NCBI RefSeq assembly: GCF_001598335.1
Contig: NZ_BCYT01000002.1
Span: 283,644 to 347,643 of the forward strand
Direction of reading: 5' to 3'
Length of the DNA: 64,000 bases
Source: Sphingobium abikonense NBRC 16140
GTDB taxonomy: Bacteria; Pseudomonadota; Alphaproteobacteria; Sphingomonadales; Sphingomonadaceae
Shown: one piece after another, positions 9,445 to 17,199 of the stretch
Layout: each line of letters opens with the position of its first letter
Numbering within the stretch: position 1 is the stretch's first letter
Program-made: the position numbers and the translations under genes
The notes under the pieces: model-generated
The model's database searches: none
Seen by the model: the letters and a program-made list of their open reading frames with translations, nothing else
What the model was told of the DNA's origin: nothing

Positions 9445-10440
9445 GTGAGCATAGACGGCACCATTTCCATCCGCATCAATGGCGAACATCGCCGCGTTCG
9501 CGAGGGGCTGACCCTGGCTGAACTGGCGAGCGAACTGGGCTTCACGCCCGAAAAGGTGGCGGTGGAGCGCAATCTGGAGGTGGTGCCGCGATCGACGCTG
9601 GGGCAGGTGAAGGTTGAGGATGGGGACGAACTGGAAATCGTGCATTTCGTCGGCGGCGGCGATGTGACCGTTGACGACAGCTGGACCGTCGCGGGCAAGA
9701 CGTTCCGGTCGCGCCTTATCGTGGGCACGGGCAAATATAAGAATTTCGAGCAGAATGCGGCAGCGCTGGCGGCGTCGGGCGCGGAAATCGTGACGGTGGC
9801 GGTGCGCCGCGTCAACGTGTCCGATCCCAAAGCGCCGATGCTGACCGACTATATCGACCCCAAGAAGATTACCTATCTGCCCAATACTGCCGGCTGCTTC
9901 ACCGGCGAGGAAGCGATCCGCACCCTGCGCCTGGCGCGCGAGGCGGGGGGATGGGACCTCGTCAAGCTGGAGGTGCTGGGCGAAGCGCGCACGCTTTACC
10001 CGGACATGGTCGAAACGCTGCGCGCGACCGAAGTGCTGGCCAAGGAAGGCTTCAAGCCGATGGTCTATTGCGTCGATGATCCCATTGCGGCCAAGCGGCT
10101 GGAGGATGCGGGCGCGGTCGCGATCATGCCGCTGGGCGCGCCGATCGGCAGTGGCCTTGGCATCCAGAACAAGGTCACGATCCGCCTGATCGTGGAGGGC
10201 ACCAAGCTGCCCGTGCTGGTCGATGCGGGCGTGGGCACCGCTTCGGAAGCCGCGCAGGCGATGGAGCTGGGCTGCACCGGCGTCCTCATGAACACCGCCA
10301 TCGCCGAAGCCAAGGACCCGGTGCTGATGGCCGCCGCGATGAAGGCGGGAGTCGAAGCCGGACGCATGGCCTATCGCGCCGGACGCATGGGCAAGCGGAT
10401 GTATGCCGACCCGTCCAGTCCGCTCGCGGGCCTCATCTAG
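9445..10440 (+). CDS. thiG: ThiS-ThiG fusion: sulfur carrier and thiazole synthase
   Basis: One 331-residue protein combines two thiamin-pathway functions. Residues 1-72 are a ubiquitin-fold ThiS-like sulfur carrier whose usual terminal Gly-Gly is present as V-G-G-G at 69-72. Residues about 75-331 are ThiG, the TIM-barrel thiazole synthase, with G-T-G-K-Y near 94, the Schiff-base lysine in [18 protein letters not shown] and V-D-A-G-V-G. The start is GTG 9445 after a GGGAC ribosome site. In the fusion the Gly-Gly carboxylate is not free, so the protein must either be cut or use a different sulfur route. The stop overlaps the convergent LysR gene by a few bases. Confidence 0.93.
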   Translation: MSIDGTISIRINGEHRRVREGLTLAELASELGFTPEKVAVERNLEVVPRSTLGQVKVEDGDELEIVHFVGGGDVTVDDSWTVAGKTFRSRLIVGTGKYKNFEQNAAALAASGAEIVTVAVRRVNVSDPKAPMLTDYIDPKKITYLPNTAGCFTGEEAIRTLRLAREAGGWDLVKLEVLGEARTLYPDMVETLRATEVLAKEGFKPMVYCVDDPIAAKRLEDAGAVAIMPLGAPIGSGLGIQNKVTIRLIVEGTKLPVLVDAGVGTASEAAQAMELGCTGVLMNTAIAEAKDPVLMAAAMKAGVEAGRMAYRAGRMGKRMYADPSSPLAGLI

Positions 10441-11306
10441 AGCCGCAAGTCGCTCGCCCGGCCGAAGATTGCCAGGACCAGCGGATCGCTTTCGGCCGCG
10501 CGCACCGCGACGTGAAAGGCGATTTGCGGCAGGGGCGGCATGTCGGGCAGTCTGGCGAGCCGGCCATCGTGCAGATGGGCGCGCACCATCGCTTCGGGAA
10601 AGGCGCCGACGCCGCCACCGCGCGTGACGATATCGATCATCGTGCGCACATTGTTGCACAGGTTGACCGGGCTGGCGGCTAGCGGGGAGTGGGCCAGCGC
10701 ATCCTTGACGATGTGATAGAGCGGCGAGGCGCTGGAGAGCGACCAGAGCGGCGGGCGCGACGGCGGCGCGCTGGCGATGGCGGGGCTGGCGAGCCAGAGC
10801 AGGTCGACGCCGCCGATCGGGGTCGAGCGCAGCAAGGGGTGGGCGACCGGACCCGCGCCGAAGATCATGTCGGCCTGCCCCGACGCCAGTTGCTGGATCA
10901 GGTCGACGGTCAGCGCGATGTCGATTTCCAGCGTGACATTGGGCAGGTCGCGGCCCAGCGCGGTAACGAAGGAGGGCAGGCAGATGGCCGCCGCGATCTC
11001 CCCCGATCCCACGCGCACGACCCCGCGCGCGCCGCCAATGTCGCTGCATCCGGTGAGCACGGTCTGGAACCGCGCCCAGAGCGGTTCGCTTTCGCGCACC
11101 AGTTCGCGGCCCGCTGGCGTCAGCGCCATGGCGCGCCCTTCGCGGCGGAAGAGGGCGGTGCCCAGATGGCCTTCCAGTTCGCGCACGCGCGCGGAAATGG
11201 CGGGCTGCGTCGTGTTGAGCCGCGCCGCAGCCGCCGCGAAAGTGCCCAGCCGCGCGATCCACAGCAGCGTTTCGAGATGATAGAAAGCGATGCGATTGAT
11301 AGCCAT
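10437..11306 (-). CDS. LysR-family transcriptional regulator
   Basis: A 289-residue LTTR: an N-terminal winged helix (about residues 8-66, with [13 protein letters not shown] and L-F-R-R-E-G-R) and a C-terminal effector-binding domain. It is divergent from scoA, and a T-N11-A box lies between them, so it probably controls the scoA-phosphatase-scoB operon and itself. The effector would plausibly be a ketone-body or short acyl metabolite; this is inferred only from position. Confidence 0.88.
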   Translation of the reverse strand: MAINRIAFYHLETLLWIARLGTFAAAAARLNTTQPAISARVRELEGHLGTALFRREGRAMALTPAGRELVRESEPLWARFQTVLTGCSDIGGARGVVRVGSGEIAAAICLPSFVTALGRDLPNVTLEIDIALTVDLIQQLASGQADMIFGAGPVAHPLLRSTPIGGVDLLWLASPAIASAPPSRPPLWSLSSASPLYHIVKDALAHSPLAASPVNLCNNVRTMIDIVTRGGGVGAFPEAMVRAHLHDGRLARLPDMPPLPQIAFHVAVRAAESDPLVLAIFGRASDLRL

Positions 11307-11331
11307 TATTTTGGCTTATCGGAAAAAACAA

Positions 11332-11346
11332 ATCATTGGTATTGAT
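11332..11346 (+). promoter_or_regulatory. Putative LysR-type operator (T-N11-A)
   Basis: The sequence ATC-N9-GAT forms an interrupted dyad containing T-N11-A, the LTTR recognition pattern, in the 88-bp gap between the LysR gene and scoA. A TATATT-like -10 lies downstream near 11372. Assignment rests on pattern and position only. Confidence 0.45.
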
Positions 11347-11394
11347 CCTTCCGGCCGCCTAGACCCTTGGGTCATATATTAGGAGAAAGCGCCC

Positions 11395-12105
11395 ATGGTG
11401 AAGAAGCTCTACCCCGATGCTGCGGCTGCGCTGGACGGATTGCTGTTCGACGGGATGCAGATTTGCGCGGGCGGTTTTGGCCTGTGTGGCATCCCCGAAC
11501 GGCTGATCGACGCCATCCGCGATTCCGGGGTCAAGGATCTGACCATCGCGTCCAACAATGCCGGCATCGACGGCGAAGGGCTGGGCAAGCTGCTGCGCAC
11601 GCGCCAGGTGAAGAAGATGATCTCCTCCTATGTCGGGGAGAATAAGGAATTCGAACGGCAGTTTCTGGCCGGCGAACTGGAGGTCGAATTCTGCCCGCAG
11701 GGGACGCTGGCCGAACGCTGCCGCGCCGGCGGCGCGGGAATTCCGGGCTTCTACACCAAGACCGGCGTCGGAACCCAGGTGGCCGAGGGAAAGGAAGTCA
11801 AGAATTTCGACGGCCAGGACTATATATTGGAGCGCGGCATCTTCGCCGACATCGCGATCGTCAAGGGGTGGAAGGCCGACGAGAGCGGCAACCTCATGTT
11901 CCGCAAGACCGCGCGCAACTTCAACCAGCCCATGGCGACGGCCGCGAAAATCTGCATCGCGGAGGTCGAGGAAGTGGTGCCGACCGGCAGCCTGGACCCC
12001 GACGCGATCCATCTGCCCGGCATCTATGTCAAGCGCATGATCGTGGGCGCGCCCTATGACAAGAAGATCGAGTTCCGCACCGTGAGGCAGCGGGAAGCGG
12101 CGTGA
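11395..12105 (+). CDS. scoA: Succinyl-CoA:3-ketoacid CoA-transferase, subunit A
   Basis: Subunit A of the class I CoA-transferase that moves CoA from succinyl-CoA to acetoacetate (or a related 3-oxoacid). The 236 residues include the G-G-F-G-L-C-G-I-P-E-R-L loop near 25-36, the S-N-N-A-G-I segment and the G-A-G-I-P-G-F-Y-T block near 112, all typical. An AGGAGA ribosome site precedes ATG 11395. The partner scoB lies 0.95 kb downstream, separated by a phosphatase gene. The stop codon overlaps the next start (GTGATG), so the three genes are likely one transcript. 3-Oxoadipate CoA-transferase (PcaI) is a possible alternative. Confidence 0.92.
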   Translation: MVKKLYPDAAAALDGLLFDGMQICAGGFGLCGIPERLIDAIRDSGVKDLTIASNNAGIDGEGLGKLLRTRQVKKMISSYVGENKEFERQFLAGELEVEFCPQGTLAERCRAGGAGIPGFYTKTGVGTQVAEGKEVKNFDGQDYILERGIFADIAIVKGWKADESGNLMFRKTARNFNQPMATAAKICIAEVEEVVPTGSLDPDAIHLPGIYVKRMIVGAPYDKKIEFRTVRQREAA

Positions 12106-13055
12106 TGTTTCGCGAGATGGCTGCTGCTAGTGCCCCTGCGAAGGCAGGAGCCCAGGGTCGAGCGACGCGCCTTGGCGCTCTGGGCTCCTGCCTTCGCAGG
12201 AGCGCAATATTACTGCTGGGGCCCTTGGCGGCTTGTGCGACGACGACGCCTCCGGCCGTAACGGGCGCAGCACCCGCCAATCCGCCCGCTGGGATGCAAT
12301 ATCTCTACGGGTCGGGCGAGGGCGCGGCGCTGTCGGTGCAGGCCTGGCATGGGCTGCTGGGTTATGTCGCGAGCAAGATGAAGGCGCGCCCGGCCGATAG
12401 CGTGGTGCTGGCGCAGGGCGCGAGCCTGGACGCGCCCACATTCGTGCCCTGCGGCGACAAGCCACTGGCGGCGGTATTCGACGTCGATGAAACGGTGCTG
12501 CTCAACATCGGCTATGAATATCATGATGCGACGAGCGGCAAGGGCTACAACGCCGCCGACTGGGATGCGTGGGAAAAGACCGGGGAGGGCGCGGTCGCGC
12601 CGGTTCCGGGCGCGGACCATGTGCTGGCCGCGCTGCGCAAGATGGGCGTGACCGTGATCTTCAACACCAACCGGTCGGCCGCCAATGCCGATGCGACCGC
12701 GCGCGCGATCCGCGCGGCCGGGCTGGGCGAGGCGGTGCATGGCGAGACGCTGTACCTGAGCGGTGACGACGCCATGGGATCACGCAAGGATGGCCGCCGC
12801 GCGACGATCGCCGCCAGATATTGCGTCATCGCCATGGGCGGCGACCAGCTGGGCGATTTCTCCGACCTGTTCAATGCGGGGCAGTCCGTGACCGCGCGCC
12901 GCGCCGCGACCATGACCCTGCCGATCGCCGGCATGTGGGGCAATGGCTGGTTCGTCATGCCCAATCCCGTCTATGGCAGCGGCCTCAAAGGCGGGTTCGA
13001 CGACATATTTCCGATGGACAAGAGGTGGGCCCCGCCCGCCAAGGGAGAGCAATGA
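12102..13055 (+). CDS. HAD acid phosphatase, class B/C lipoprotein e(P4)-like
   Basis: A 317-residue outer-membrane-type lipoprotein phosphatase. The lipobox L-A-A-C puts the acylated Cys at residue 45, after a short hydrophobic core. The HAD motifs are [10 protein letters not shown] near residue 125 (nucleophile and acid Asp) and F-N-T-N-R near 186. Family members release phosphate from nucleotides and cofactors. Residues 12-33 are encoded by a REP palindrome (12135-12200) that supplies the Arg-Arg n-region of the signal peptide. Start may be GTG 12102 or ATG 12105. It sits between scoA and scoB, overlapping both by 4 nt or so, which is unusual for a CoA-transferase operon. Confidence 0.85.
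   Translation: MMFREMAAASAPAKAGAQGRATRLGALGSCLRRSAILLLGPLAACATTTPPAVTGAAPANPPAGMQYLYGSGEGAALSVQAWHGLLGYVASKMKARPADSVVLAQGASLDAPTFVPCGDKPLAAVFDVDETVLLNIGYEYHDATSGKGYNAADWDAWEKTGEGAVAPVPGADHVLAALRKMGVTVIFNTNRSAANADATARAIRAAGLGEAVHGETLYLSGDDAMGSRKDGRRATIAARYCVIAMGGDQLGDFSDLFNAGQSVTARRAATMTLPIAGMWGNGWFVMPNPVYGSGLKGGFDDIFPMDKRWAPPAKGEQ
12135..12200. repeat. REP-like palindrome inside a coding sequence
   Basis: A perfect 21-bp inverted repeat: 12135-12155 (begins CCTGCGAAGGCAGG) pairs with 12180-12200, with a 24-bp loop. The arm matches the dispersed palindromes seen in many sphingomonad genomes. Here it lies in frame within the 5' part of the lipoprotein phosphatase gene and encodes residues 12-33. 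Confidence 0.85.
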
Positions 13056-13690
13056 TGCCCTGGACTCGTGACGAGATGGCCGCGCGCGCGGCGAAGGAAC
13101 TCAAGGACGGTTTCTACGTGAACCTTGGCATCGGTATTCCGACGCTGGTGGCGAATCATATCCCTGCGGGCGTGGAAGTGACGCTCCAGTCGGAAAACGG
13201 AATGCTGGGCATCGGCCCCTTCCCGTTCGAGGGCGATGAGGATGCCGACCTGATCAATGCGGGCAAGCAGACGATCAGCGAGCTGCCGCAGTCGGTCTAT
13301 TTTTCCAGCGCCGACAGTTTCGCGATGATCCGGGGCGGGCATATCGACCTTACCGTGCTGGGCGCGATGGAGGTCGCGGAAAATGGCGACATCGCCAACT
13401 GGATGATCCCCGGCAAGATGATCAAGGGCATGGGCGGCGCGATGGACCTGGTCGCGGGCGTCAAGAAGATCATCGTCGTGATGGAGCACACGTCGAAGAA
13501 CGGCGATCCCAAGTTCATCCCGGCCTGCACCCTGCCGCTGACCGGCACCAATGTCGTTGACATGATCGTCACCGACCTGGCGGTGTTCCAGCGGCCCGAT
13601 CATGACAGCCCGTTCAAGCTCATTGAACTGGCGCCGGGCGTGACGGCGGAGGAAGTCGCTGCTAAGACGAGCGCCCATTATATCAGCTAA
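13052..13690 (+). CDS. scoB: Succinyl-CoA:3-ketoacid CoA-transferase, subunit B
   Basis: Subunit B carries the catalytic glutamate that becomes the CoA thioester, in the S-E-N-G-M-L-G-I-G motif near residue 50. The 212-residue protein also has N-L-G-I-G-I-P-T near the start and the [11 protein letters not shown] block. Tandem ATGs at 13052 and 13055 follow an AAGGGAGAG ribosome site; the first overlaps the phosphatase stop (ATGA). With scoA it forms the heterodimeric or heterotetrameric enzyme used in ketone-body or PHB-derived acetoacetate use. Confidence 0.93.
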   Translation: MMPWTRDEMAARAAKELKDGFYVNLGIGIPTLVANHIPAGVEVTLQSENGMLGIGPFPFEGDEDADLINAGKQTISELPQSVYFSSADSFAMIRGGHIDLTVLGAMEVAENGDIANWMIPGKMIKGMGGAMDLVAGVKKIIVVMEHTSKNGDPKFIPACTLPLTGTNVVDMIVTDLAVFQRPDHDSPFKLIELAPGVTAEEVAAKTSAHYIS

Positions 13691-13699
13691 GGGCAATCC

Positions 13700-14140
13700 A
13701 TGAGCCTCGACGGCACCTATGACGACGCCAATATCTTCGCCCTGATTTTGCAGGGTAAGATACCGTCGACCACGCTGTATGAGGATGCCGACACGCTGTC
13801 TTTCCTCGACATCATGCCGCAGACGCGGGGCCATGCGCTGGTCATTTCCAAATGGTCGAAGGCGCGCAACCTGCTGGACATGGAGGACGAGGCGCTGGCC
13901 CAGGTGATGGCGACGACGAAGAAGGTCGCCACCGCCATTCGCAAGGTGCTGAACCCCGACGGCATCCAGATCGCCCAGTTCAATGGCGCGCCGGCCGGGC
14001 AGACCATTTTCCATCTGCACGTCCACATCCTGCCGCGCTGGGAGGGCGACCCCAAGGGGTTCGCCGCCCATGGCGCGGGTGGCAAGGCCGATCCCGACGC
14101 GCTCGAAGCGCTGGCGCAAGAGATACGCGCGCAATTCTGA
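13700..14140 (+). CDS. HIT-family nucleotide-binding protein
   Basis: A 146-residue histidine-triad protein of the Hint/Fhit type. The triad is H105-L-H107-V-H109, with an upstream D-I-M-P-Q-T-R-G-H-A-L-V segment (residues about 38-49) that binds the nucleotide. Such proteins hydrolyse purine nucleoside phosphoramidates or dinucleoside polyphosphates. It follows scoB by 9 bp and may be carried on the same transcript, though no functional link is evident. Confidence 0.92.
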   Translation: MSLDGTYDDANIFALILQGKIPSTTLYEDADTLSFLDIMPQTRGHALVISKWSKARNLLDMEDEALAQVMATTKKVATAIRKVLNPDGIQIAQFNGAPAGQTIFHLHVHILPRWEGDPKGFAAHGAGGKADPDALEALAQEIRAQF

Positions 14141-14185
14141 TGCCGATCGCCTGCCTGTCTGATCCGAACGGCGGACGCTGAGCCG

Positions 14186-15481
14186 ATGGCGCTGCGTCCC
14201 TTCAATGCCCCCGGCGCGCGGCTGGCGCTGCGCACCAAGCGGGCCAGCCCGCGCTTCGGCGGCGCGCGCGGCGACAGTGAAGTGGTGCTGGACGTGTCGC
14301 GATTGCTGTCGCGCGCCTTTCACCCCGCGCCGACCGGGATCGACCGCGTCGAATATGTCTATGCCCGCGAATTGCTGGAGCGGATGCCCCACCGCTTGTC
14401 CTTTGCCGCGGTGCATCCTGCCGGCGGCTATTATGGGCGGCTGAGCAATGCGGCGGTGCGCCAGTTCCTGGCGTTCACCGCGGCCAAATGGCGCAATGCC
14501 CGCAGCGACGCGGGCGGCGAGGGCAAGGCGGCGGTCATCCGCCATATGTTCGCGACCCGGCCGCGCCCGGTGCCCAAGGCGAAGGGGCCGCGCCTCTATT
14601 TGCAGGTATCGCCGCACCATCTTGACGATGCGGCCCAAGTTGGCGCGATCTTGCGCGCGGAGGGCGCCCGGCTGGTGACGCTGGTGCATGACGTCATCCC
14701 CTTGAGCCATCCTGAATATGCCCGGCCGCAGGGAGCCGAGGAGCATCGTCGGCGCGTGCGCACGATCGACCGCTATGCCACCGGCATCATCGGCAACAGC
14801 CAGGCGACGATCGACGCGCTGGCGCCGCATCTGGGCGCCGGGCTGGACGGCCGGGTGGTGCGGGTGGCGCATTTCGGCGCGGACGCGCCCGACATATTCG
14901 GCGCGCGCGACGAGTCGCTGCCCAGGCGGCCCTATTTCGTCTATATCTCGACGATCGAGCCGCGAAAGAACCATCTGCTGCTGCTCACCATCTGGCGGCG
15001 ACTGGTGGAGGACATGGGCGACGCCGCGCCGGTGCTGGTGCTGGTCGGCCGGCGTGGCTGGGAAAATGAGAATGTCATCGACATATTGGAACGCGCCGAC
15101 ATTTTGCGCGGCCATGTGATCGAGGCGGGCGAAGTGTCCGACAACCGGATGCAGGCGTTGGTCGCCAACGCCCGCGCGATGCTGATGCCGTCCTTTGCCG
15201 AAGGCTTCGGCATGCCCGTGGTCGAGGCTCTGGCGTCGGGTGTGCCGGTCATTTGCAGCGACATCATCGCTCATCGCGAAGTGGGTGGCGATGCGCCGGA
15301 TTATCTCGACCCGCTGGACGGATTGGGCTGGATGCGGGCAATCTGCGCCTATGCGCAGGCGGATTCGCCCGAGCGCGCGGCGCAGCAGGCGCGCATCAGC
15401 GTCTGGCGCGCGCCGACATGGCGTGACTATTTCGACATAGTGACAGACCTGATCGAGGAAGTAACAGCCTCTGTTCCTTGA
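14186..15481 (+). CDS. Glycosyltransferase family 4 (GT-B fold)
   Basis: A 431-residue retaining glycosyltransferase. The C-terminal GT-B domain has the family block S-T-I-E-P-R-K-N-H near 255, then P-S-F-A-E-G-F-G-M-P-V-V-E-A-L-A-S-G-V-P-V near 337, where the E-x7-E pair contacts the nucleotide sugar. The N-terminal domain includes P-T-G-I-D-R-V-E-Y-V-Y, common in mannosyl- or rhamnosyl-transferases of this kind. It starts the rightward block GT4-KpsC-KpsS, so it probably adds a sugar to a capsule or exopolysaccharide. Donor and acceptor cannot be told from sequence. Confidence 0.88.
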   Translation: MALRPFNAPGARLALRTKRASPRFGGARGDSEVVLDVSRLLSRAFHPAPTGIDRVEYVYARELLERMPHRLSFAAVHPAGGYYGRLSNAAVRQFLAFTAAKWRNARSDAGGEGKAAVIRHMFATRPRPVPKAKGPRLYLQVSPHHLDDAAQVGAILRAEGARLVTLVHDVIPLSHPEYARPQGAEEHRRRVRTIDRYATGIIGNSQATIDALAPHLGAGLDGRVVRVAHFGADAPDIFGARDESLPRRPYFVYISTIEPRKNHLLLLTIWRRLVEDMGDAAPVLVLVGRRGWENENVIDILERADILRGHVIEAGEVSDNRMQALVANARAMLMPSFAEGFGMPVVEALASGVPVICSDIIAHREVGGDAPDYLDPLDGLGWMRAICAYAQADSPERAAQQARISVWRAPTWRDYFDIVTDLIEEVTASVP

Positions 15482-15517
15482 CCTTTGCGCTGGCGCTGCC
15501 CAAGGGGGAGTATGACG

Positions 15518-15580
15518 ATGCGGGGCGCTGTGGGACTGATATGGGACGGATGGCCGCCCTCGGCCTGTCAGCGCGCATGA
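15518..15580 (+). CDS. Possible 20-codon leader ORF before the KpsC-like gene
   Basis: An ATG at 15518 sits 7 nt after a strong GGGGGAG ribosome site and opens a 20-residue frame (M-R-G-A-V-G-L-I-W-D-G-W...). Its TGA overlaps ATG 15577 of the KpsC-like frame (ATGA). It could couple translation into the large gene, or be chance. No homology is recognised. Confidence 0.25.
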   Translation: MRGAVGLIWDGWPPSACQRA

Positions 15581-17199
15581 CCCCGTTTCTCCGCTCCCCG
15601 CCCTTTCCCGGTGTCGACCCGGCGGTTGCCGCCGTCGCCGTGCCTGCCGATGGACGGGCCGCGCATGACGTGACCGACGCGGCGCTGGATCAGCTTCGCG
15701 CCGCGCGTGTGGGCGGTTGCTTCTGGGGCGCGCGGCCTGACCCGGTGCGGCGGCTGATGCGGGTGGGCATGCCGATCGACGCGCGGGTTTCTGCTCAGCT
15801 GGAGCCGGATCAGATCGGCCTGTTGCCCGGCAAGGGCGCGGCCCAGGTGGCGGGACGCATGCTACCCGCCGACTGCGACCCATGGCATCTGATCGAAGGC
15901 GCGCAGGCGGTCCATGCCGATGCGGAGGATGACTGGGCGCTGATCGCCGGGTTGCTGGGCGTACCGGTGATCGGAGCGGACGGGGTGGCGGTAGAGCCAG
16001 CGCGGCTGCACGCTTTGCTGCGCGCCCGATTGACCGCAGCGCAATATCGCGACCCGTTTTCCGGCGCGCCGATCAGTGTGTCGCAGGCGATCGCGCAATT
16101 GGCCGACTGGCGGCGGCATCTGGACGGCAATCGCGGCCTGTCAGCGGCCAGCGGCATGGCCTTCTGGAAGCGCGAGGCGATCCACGCCTTTTTGTGGGAT
16201 GGCGAGCGGTCGCCGCCCTTCCTGTCGGCGCGCAAGGGCCTGCGCAAGGCGCGGCGGGAGGGCGGCGCGCTGGCGGTCTGGCCTTCGCGGGTGCCCGCCG
16301 CCATCGTCGCGCGGGCAGAGGCCGATGGCGTGCCGATCGCGCGGGTGGAGGATGGTTTCCTGCGCTCGCGCGGGCTGGGGGCAGCGCTTTATCCACCCGG
16401 CTCCGTGGTCGTCGATCGCAGCGGCATTTATTATAATGCGCTCCAGGCCAACGATTTGGAGACGCTGCTCGCGAACCACGACTTTCCGCCCGCGCTGGTC
16501 GAGCGGGCGGCGCGGCTGCGGGCGCGCATCTGCGCGTCGGGCGTCACCAAATATGGGGCGCAGGGCGGTGATTTTCCCGCCTTGCCACAGGGGCGGCGCA
16601 CGGTCTTGGCGGTCGGCCAGGTCGACGATGACCTGTCGGTGCGGCTGGGCGGCGCAGGGGTGGCGGGCAATCTCGATTTTTTGAAGCGCGTGCGGCGCGC
16701 CGAACCCGATGCCTTCATCCTCTATCGCCCGCATCCCGACGTGCAGGCGGGGCATCGCAAGGGGCATCTGACCGATGCCGTGGCGCTGGCCCATGCGGAT
16801 GCGGTCGACAGCGGCGGATCGCTGATGGACCTGGTGCAGGCCGTCGACGCGGTGCATGTGCTTTCCTCGCTCACCGGGTTCGAGGCGCTGATCCGGGGGT
16901 GCGCCGTGACCGTGCACGGCATGCCCTTCTACGCCGGCTGGGGCCTGACGCGCGATCTGGCAGAGCCAAGCCCCCGGCGCGGGCGACAACTCAGCGTTGA
17001 TGAACTTGTCGCTGGCGCCCTCATTCTCTATCCCCGCTATCTCGATCCGATGACCGGATTGCCCTGTGGGCCTGAAGTGATGGTGGAGCGTTTAGCCAAT
17101 GGGTCGACGCCGCCTGTCACTTGGCTTATCAGGGTGCGGGCCATGCAGGGGAAGTTGCGCAGATTTATGACTTTGGCCGCAGAGTTTTTTCATGGCTGA
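15541..17199 (+). CDS. KpsC-like capsule Kdo transferase, N-module apparently reduced
   Basis: KpsC enzymes build the poly-Kdo linker joining group 2 capsules to a phospholipid. The second module is complete: G-F-L-R-S-R-G-L-G (16355-16380), G-I-Y-Y, Y-R-P-H-P-D (about 16724-16740) and H-G-M-P-F-Y-A-G-W-G (about 16915-16944). An inter-module linker D-P-F-S-G-A-P-I-S (about 16052) and a short A-V-H-A-D-A-E-D-D-W segment show that only the tail of the first module remains. The product is about 550 residues against roughly 670 for E. coli KpsC. Start is unresolved: TTG 15478 overlaps the GT4 stop but has no ribosome site; ATG 15541 and ATG 15577 (before L-R-S-P-P-F-P-G) are better. Confidence 0.78.
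   Translation: MGRMAALGLSARMTPFLRSPPFPGVDPAVAAVAVPADGRAAHDVTDAALDQLRAARVGGCFWGARPDPVRRLMRVGMPIDARVSAQLEPDQIGLLPGKGAAQVAGRMLPADCDPWHLIEGAQAVHADAEDDWALIAGLLGVPVIGADGVAVEPARLHALLRARLTAAQYRDPFSGAPISVSQAIAQLADWRRHLDGNRGLSAASGMAFWKREAIHAFLWDGERSPPFLSARKGLRKARREGGALAVWPSRVPAAIVARAEADGVPIARVEDGFLRSRGLGAALYPPGSVVVDRSGIYYNALQANDLETLLANHDFPPALVERAARLRARICASGVTKYGAQGGDFPALPQGRRTVLAVGQVDDDLSVRLGGAGVAGNLDFLKRVRRAEPDAFILYRPHPDVQAGHRKGHLTDAVALAHADAVDSGGSLMDLVQAVDAVHVLSSLTGFEALIRGCAVTVHGMPFYAGWGLTRDLAEPSPRRGRQLSVDELVAGALILYPRYLDPMTGLPCGPEVMVERLANGSTPPVTWLIRVRAMQGKLRRFMTLAAEFFHG

Noticed and set aside
8794..11331. 845-codon minus-strand frame
   Set aside because: It overlaps aroQ, thiSG and the LysR gene and has no domain signature; shadow of real genes.
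12971..15883. 970-codon open frame on the minus strand
   Set aside because: Antisense to scoB, the HIT gene and GT4, all of which have clear family motifs. Arg/His/Gln-rich composition is the usual shadow of high-GC codon bias.
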